A DNA stretch of 64,000 bases. Source: Streptomyces chilikensis (GTDB lineage: Bacteria > Actinomycetota > Actinomycetes > Streptomycetales > Streptomycetaceae). The position numbers and the translations under genes were made by a program. Positions 60,399 to 64,000 of this stretch are shown piece after piece (position 1 is the first letter of the stretch; every line of letters begins with the position of its first letter). The DNA lies in assembly GCF_001642695.1 (NCBI RefSeq), contig NZ_LWCC02000005.1, positions 415,983-479,982 on the forward strand, given 5' to 3'. Under the pieces are notes generated by a model that was not told the origin of the DNA, ran no database searches, and saw only the letters and a program-made list of their open reading frames with translations.

Positions 60399-63290
60399 AT
60401 GACGTCCGTGGACGACGGCGACCAGGTGCTCGGCGCCCTGGACGGACTGGGCACGCCCGTGGACTGCTCCGGCCCGCGGCTGGACCTGGAGGGTCCGCAG
60501 GTGCTGTGGCTGGTCGCCGCGGGCGCGCTCGACCTGTTCGCGGTGGACGTCGTGGGGCAGGGCCACTGGCACCATCTGGGCCGGCTGGAGGCGGGATCGC
60601 TGCTGCTCGGCCCGGTTTCCGGACCCCAGCACACCCTGGTGGCACGGCCGCTGCGGGACTGCGCGGTGCGCCGCGTCCAGCTGCGCGAGCTGTACCAGCC
60701 GGTGGCCGGGGGGACCTGGACGTACGACGCGTACGGCAACCCGCTCGGTCCGGGTCCCCGGGACACCGCGTCGGGGCCGGGCCCGCTGGAGCACGCTCTG
60801 GCCCTCGGCGTGGGGCGCGGGCTGTCGGTGCTGTTCCAGGCCCCGATGGCGGCCGTGTTCACCGCCGAGTTCACCGAGGGGTTCTCCACCGAGCCGGGCT
60901 TCCGGCGGACGGCCGAGCACATGGCCAGGAAGGCCGACGAGGACGTCTTCTGGATGCACGTGCCGCCCGGCGGCGTCGCCCACGGGTCGGTGTACGGCGC
61001 GGAGGCCGCCGCGGACCTGCTGGTGGACCCGGCGCTCTGGCAGGGCATGGTGGACCGGCAGTTCCGGCTGCTCTCCACCCTGGACCGCTGGATCGAGCAG
61101 CAGGAGAGGTCGTACGAGAGCCGCGCCGCGGCGGGCATCCGGGCCGGCCGGGAGGCGCGTGACCGTGCGGACCGCACCCTGCTGGCGTCACTGGGCGGCC
61201 GCTCGCGCCGCCGGATCACCGACGTGGACGAGGACGCCACCTGGGCGGCCTGCCGCCTGGTGGCCCGGGCCTCGGGGATCACGCTCACCGATCCGGCCCG
61301 CGGCGCCGCGGGCGCCGAGCGGCTGGACCCGGTGGAGCGGATCGCCGCCGCCTCCCGGGTGCGCACACGGACCGTGCGGCTGGGCGGCGGCCGCTGGTGG
61401 AAGGAGGACGTCGGCCCGCTGCTGGGCTTCCGGGCGCTGTCCGGCGCCCCGGTGGCGCTGCTGTGGCGGCGCGGGGGCTACGTGGCGGTGCATCCGACCA
61501 CGGGCCGGGAGAACCGGATCGGCGCGCAGAACGCGGACGACTACGACGCGCGCGCGGTGATGTTCTTCCGTCCCCTCCCCGAGCGGCGCGTCACCCCGCT
61601 GCGCCTGGTCCGGTTCGTGCTGGCCGGCGCCCGCGGGGACGTGGCCTCCCTGCTGCTCGGCGGACTGGTGACGGTGGCGGTGGGGGTGACCGTGCCGGTG
61701 GTCACCGACAAGGTGCTGGGACAGTACGTGCCGCAGGCCCGCACCGACCTGATCGCGCTGGCCTGCACCGCCGTGGTGGTGGCGGCCGTGGTGTCGGCGG
61801 TGTTCCTGCTGCTGCAGAACCTGACGATGCTGCGGCTGGAGGGCCGGATCGAGGCCGTGCTGCAGCCGGCCGTGTGGGACAGGCTGCTGCGGCTGCCGGC
61901 GGCCTTCTTCGCCGGCCGGTCCACCGGCGAGCTGGCCGGGGCGGCGATGGGCATCAGCCGGATCCGGCAGCTGCTGGCCGGCGTGGGGCCGGTGGCGGTC
62001 CAGTCGCTGACGGTCGGGACGGTCAGCCTGGGACTGCTGCTCTGGTACGACGTGACCATGGCGCTGGCCGCCGTGGCCCTGCTGGCGGTGCTCGCCGCGG
62101 CGTTCCTGCTGCTGGGCCTGTGGCAGGTGCGGTGGCAGCGCCGGCTGGTGCGGCTCACCCACAAGCTCAACAACCAGGCGTTCCAGACCCTGCGGGGCCT
62201 GCCCAAGCTGCGGGTCGCGGCGGCCGAGAACTACGCCTACGCCGCGTGGGCGGGCGAGTTCGCCCGCAGCCGCGAGATGCACCGCCGGCTCGGGGGCATC
62301 AAGAACCTCAACGCGGTGCTCGGCTCGGTGGCCCTCCCGGTGTGCTCGCTGCTGATGTTCGTGCTGCTGGCGGGCCCGGCGCGCGGCGCGATGCCGGCCG
62401 CGGACTTCCTCGCCTTCAACACGGCCGTGACGATGCTGCTGGGCTCGGTCACCCAGCTCACCGGCGCCGCGGTCTCGGTCGCCGCCGCGCTGCCGCTGTT
62501 CGAGGAGCTCCGACCGGTGCTGGACGCGGTGCCGGAGGTGCGGCGGGCGAGCACCCCGCCGGGGCGGCTCTCCGGGGCGATCGAGGCGCGGCGGCTGTCG
62601 TTCCGCTACACGCCCGACGGGCCGCCGGTGCTGGACGACGTCTCCTTCACGGTGCGGCCCGGTGAGTTCCTGGCCGTCGTCGGACCGAGCGGCTGCGGCA
62701 AGTCGACGCTGCTGCGGCTGCTGATCGGCTTCGACCGGCCCGACTCCGGAAGCGTCCTCTACGACGGCCAGGACCTGGCCGCGCTGGACCGGGCGGCCGT
62801 GCGGCGGCAGTGCGGTGTGGTGCTGCAGCACGCCCAGCCGTTCACCGGCTCGGTGCTGGACGTCATCCGCGGACACGAGCCGTACTCGCCCGAGGAGGTG
62901 ATGGCGGCGGCGGAGCTGGCCGGCCTGGGGGACGACATCCGGCGGATGCCGATGGGGCTGCACACCCTGGTGGCCGGCAGCGGCTCCCTGTCCGGCGGGC
63001 AGCGGCAGCGGCTGATGATCGCGCAGGCGCTGATCCGCGGACCGCGGATCCTGTTCCTCGACGAGGCGACCAGCGCGCTGGACAACGAGACCCAGCGGCG
63101 GGTCATCGAGAGCACCCGTGCGCTGGAGGCGACCCGCGTGGTGATCGCGCACCGGCTGTCCACGGTGATGGACGCCGACCGGGTGATCGTGATGGACGAG
63201 GGACGGGTGGCGCAGACCGGCACTCCCGCGGAACTGCTGGCCGACCGGGGAGGACGCCTGCACGAGCTGGTCCGGCGCCAGAGGGCGTGA
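60399..63290 (+). CDS. Second NHLM/NHLP-type ABC transporter, permease-ATPase
   Basis: A 963-aa ABC transporter. The N-terminal 400 residues are soluble and resemble the long regulatory part of NHLM transporters ([15 protein letters not shown] early on); they contain no C39 peptidase. Membrane helices are at about 420-700 ([21 protein letters not shown] and others). The ATPase has Walker [10 protein letters not shown] (Lys768), signature [15 protein letters not shown] and Walker [13 protein letters not shown] (Glu889). It probably forms a heterodimer with the C39 transporter, as in the NHLM set. Translation follows the upstream stop directly (TAGATG). Confidence 0.92.
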   Translation: MTSVDDGDQVLGALDGLGTPVDCSGPRLDLEGPQVLWLVAAGALDLFAVDVVGQGHWHHLGRLEAGSLLLGPVSGPQHTLVARPLRDCAVRRVQLRELYQPVAGGTWTYDAYGNPLGPGPRDTASGPGPLEHALALGVGRGLSVLFQAPMAAVFTAEFTEGFSTEPGFRRTAEHMARKADEDVFWMHVPPGGVAHGSVYGAEAAADLLVDPALWQGMVDRQFRLLSTLDRWIEQQERSYESRAAAGIRAGREARDRADRTLLASLGGRSRRRITDVDEDATWAACRLVARASGITLTDPARGAAGAERLDPVERIAAASRVRTRTVRLGGGRWWKEDVGPLLGFRALSGAPVALLWRRGGYVAVHPTTGRENRIGAQNADDYDARAVMFFRPLPERRVTPLRLVRFVLAGARGDVASLLLGGLVTVAVGVTVPVVTDKVLGQYVPQARTDLIALACTAVVVAAVVSAVFLLLQNLTMLRLEGRIEAVLQPAVWDRLLRLPAAFFAGRSTGELAGAAMGISRIRQLLAGVGPVAVQSLTVGTVSLGLLLWYDVTMALAAVALLAVLAAAFLLLGLWQVRWQRRLVRLTHKLNNQAFQTLRGLPKLRVAAAENYAYAAWAGEFARSREMHRRLGGIKNLNAVLGSVALPVCSLLMFVLLAGPARGAMPAADFLAFNTAVTMLLGSVTQLTGAAVSVAAALPLFEELRPVLDAVPEVRRASTPPGRLSGAIEARRLSFRYTPDGPPVLDDVSFTVRPGEFLAVVGPSGCGKSTLLRLLIGFDRPDSGSVLYDGQDLAALDRAAVRRQCGVVLQHAQPFTGSVLDVIRGHEPYSPEEVMAAAELAGLGDDIRRMPMGLHTLVAGSGSLSGGQRQRLMIAQALIRGPRILFLDEATSALDNETQRRVIESTRALEATRVVIAHRLSTVMDADRVIVMDEGRVAQTGTPAELLADRGGRLHELVRRQRA

Positions 63291-63388
63291 CGGGCGCCGA
63301 CGGGTCTTGTCCGGGGCCGTACCGGGTACCCGCAGTCCGCCCCTCCGGGGCCGACACGACAGCACCCGTGCAACCGAGGAGACGAACG

Positions 63389-63601
63389 GTGAACCACCAT
63401 CACGACCACGGCGACCAGGGCGACCACCGGGACGAGCCGCCGCGCACCGCGCTGGCCGAGGCCTTCCGGGAGGCCGAGCGGGCCGCGGCCCGCGTCACCG
63501 ACCGGGACCGGGCCGCGGACGACCGGGGCCGGCCCGGCGGGGCGGGCGACGCCGTCTCGCCCGCCCCGGATGCCCAGGAACAGGCCCGGCGGCAGGGCTG
63601 A
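63389..63601 (+). CDS. Small His-rich hydrophilic protein
   Basis: A 70-aa protein beginning VNHHHDHGDQGDHRDEPP, then a helical AEAFREAERAAARVTDRDRAADD and a Gly/Ala/Gln tail. GAGGAG lies seven bases before the GTG. No family is recognised. The N-terminal His/Asp cluster could bind a divalent metal. It has no leader-like GG site and no signal peptide. It lies 98 bp after the transporter and 49 bp before an iron-enzyme gene, all in one direction. Confidence 0.6.
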   Translation: MNHHHDHGDQGDHRDEPPRTALAEAFREAERAAARVTDRDRAADDRGRPGGAGDAVSPAPDAQEQARRQG

Positions 63602-63610
63602 CCTGGAGGT

Positions 63611-63649
63611 CCGCCCGGGTACCCGGCGTCGCGGCGGGTACCCGGGCGG
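63611..63649 (+). promoter_or_regulatory. Perfect 14-bp hairpin over the ribosome-binding region
   Basis: CCGCCCGGGTACCC pairs with GGGTACCCGGGCGG around an 11-nt loop, and its 3' arm ends one base before the ATG at 63651. It could either terminate transcription or hide the ribosome-binding site. Confidence 0.7.
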
Positions 63650-63650
63650 C

Positions 63651-64000
63651 ATGAGTCACGACCGCGACGACCTTCACGACCCCCACGCCCCCGGACTTCC
63701 CGCGCCCCGCGGCCCGCTGTCCGCGGGTGTCCTCGCGCTCCTTCGCGGCGAGGGCCCGCCGCCCGCCCCGGAGAGCGCCGGGACCGCCGATCCGTACGGC
63801 GACGACCTCCAGCTCGCCCTGTACTGCTGCTACGAACTGCACTACCGCGGCTTCGCGGGCGTCGACCCGGCCATGGAGTGGGATCCCGGCCTGCTCGCCG
63901 TGCGGCGGGCGATGGAGCACCGGTTCCTGGAGGCACTGCGCCGGGACGTCCCGGTGCACCGGGACGTGCGGTCCGCCGTCAAGGACCTGCTGACGGAGCC
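63651..64000 (+). CDS. Haem-oxygenase-like iron-containing redox enzyme, N-terminal part
   Basis: The first 116 residues of a protein that runs off the window. GLPAPRGPLSAGVLALLRG and DPYGDDLQLALYCCYELHYRGFAGVDPAMEWDPGLLAVRRAMEHRFLEAL match the N-terminus of Streptomyces proteins annotated as iron-containing redox enzymes of the haem-oxygenase-like fold. In that fold ligands such as ELHYRG and later His/Glu residues hold iron. Members of the di-iron branch include N-oxygenases and oxidative decarboxylases. The active-site residues beyond 116 are not visible, so the reaction is unknown. A hairpin covers its start. Confidence 0.7.
   Translation, partial: MSHDRDDLHDPHAPGLPAPRGPLSAGVLALLRGEGPPPAPESAGTADPYGDDLQLALYCCYELHYRGFAGVDPAMEWDPGLLAVRRAMEHRFLEALRRDVPVHRDVRSAVKDLLTE

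Noticed and set aside
58041-60983. 980-aa minus-strand frame opposite the C39 transporter
   Set aside because: Antisense shadow; the plus-strand frame has an intact peptidase triad and ABC motifs.

Overview
The window is actinobacterial chromosome, almost certainly Streptomyces. It has very high GC, strong third-position GC bias, many GTG and TTG starts, stop/start overlaps of the GTGA and ATGA type, several leaderless-type genes with a TANNNT box 6-7 nt before the start codon, and lineage markers such as a mycothiol-dependent formaldehyde dehydrogenase. I recognised no tRNA, rRNA, CRISPR array, insertion sequence or prophage.

Layout. Positions 1-8.4 kb hold the 5' end of araD with a divergent LacI-family regulator and two operator-like palindromes, a short UvrA-like ABC ATPase, a four-helix membrane protein, a LysM protein, a subtilase and a histidine phosphatase. 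Positions 8.6-28.9 kb are dominated by an aerobic (CobG/CobF/CobN-type) cobalamin locus: a stand-alone condensation-domain protein, then riboswitch-cobN-cobF-cobQ-cobK on the plus strand, and on the minus strand riboswitch-chelatase(ChlI/D)-cobO-cobB/cobC fusion-cbiB-cupin and riboswitch-cobG-cobH-cobIJ-cobM, with cobL alone on the plus strand between them. Three cobalamin riboswitches therefore cover the three transcription units. CobG ends before its Fe-S cysteine region, and cobB and cobC are one reading frame.

Positions 29-38.5 kb are mixed housekeeping and stress genes: DUF1028, alpha/beta hydrolase, acetyltransferase, YcxB-like membrane protein, phosphotransferase, an LMW phosphatase/fructosamine-kinase pair suited to protein deglycation, a secreted CAP-domain protein, and a DUF1469/DUF3618 membrane-stress operon. 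Positions 38.5-46.4 kb hold cytochrome oxidase subunit I, a conserved unknown, a hemerythrin/ferritin-like pair, and a GH65 phosphorylase coupled to beta-phosphoglucomutase. Positions 46.6-56.4 kb hold an ANTAR-GAF-PAS-PP2C phosphatase, a flavin-reductase-like/ATP-grasp pair, a TetR regulator, a DUF35 zinc-ribbon protein, an L,D-transpeptidase, the mycothiol formaldehyde pair and an aldehyde dehydrogenase.

The most distinctive system is at the right end (57.0-64 kb). A 71-residue precursor with a double-glycine leader and a cysteine-free Val/Gly/Thr-rich core is followed, after an attenuator-like hairpin, by an NHLM-type export set: membrane-fusion protein, C39-peptidase ABC transporter and a second, 963-residue ABC transporter. 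A His-rich small protein and the start of a haem-oxygenase-like iron enzyme come next. No lanthionine synthetase or other recognised RiPP modification enzyme is in view, so the product would be either an unmodified secreted peptide or one matured by an unusual enzyme.
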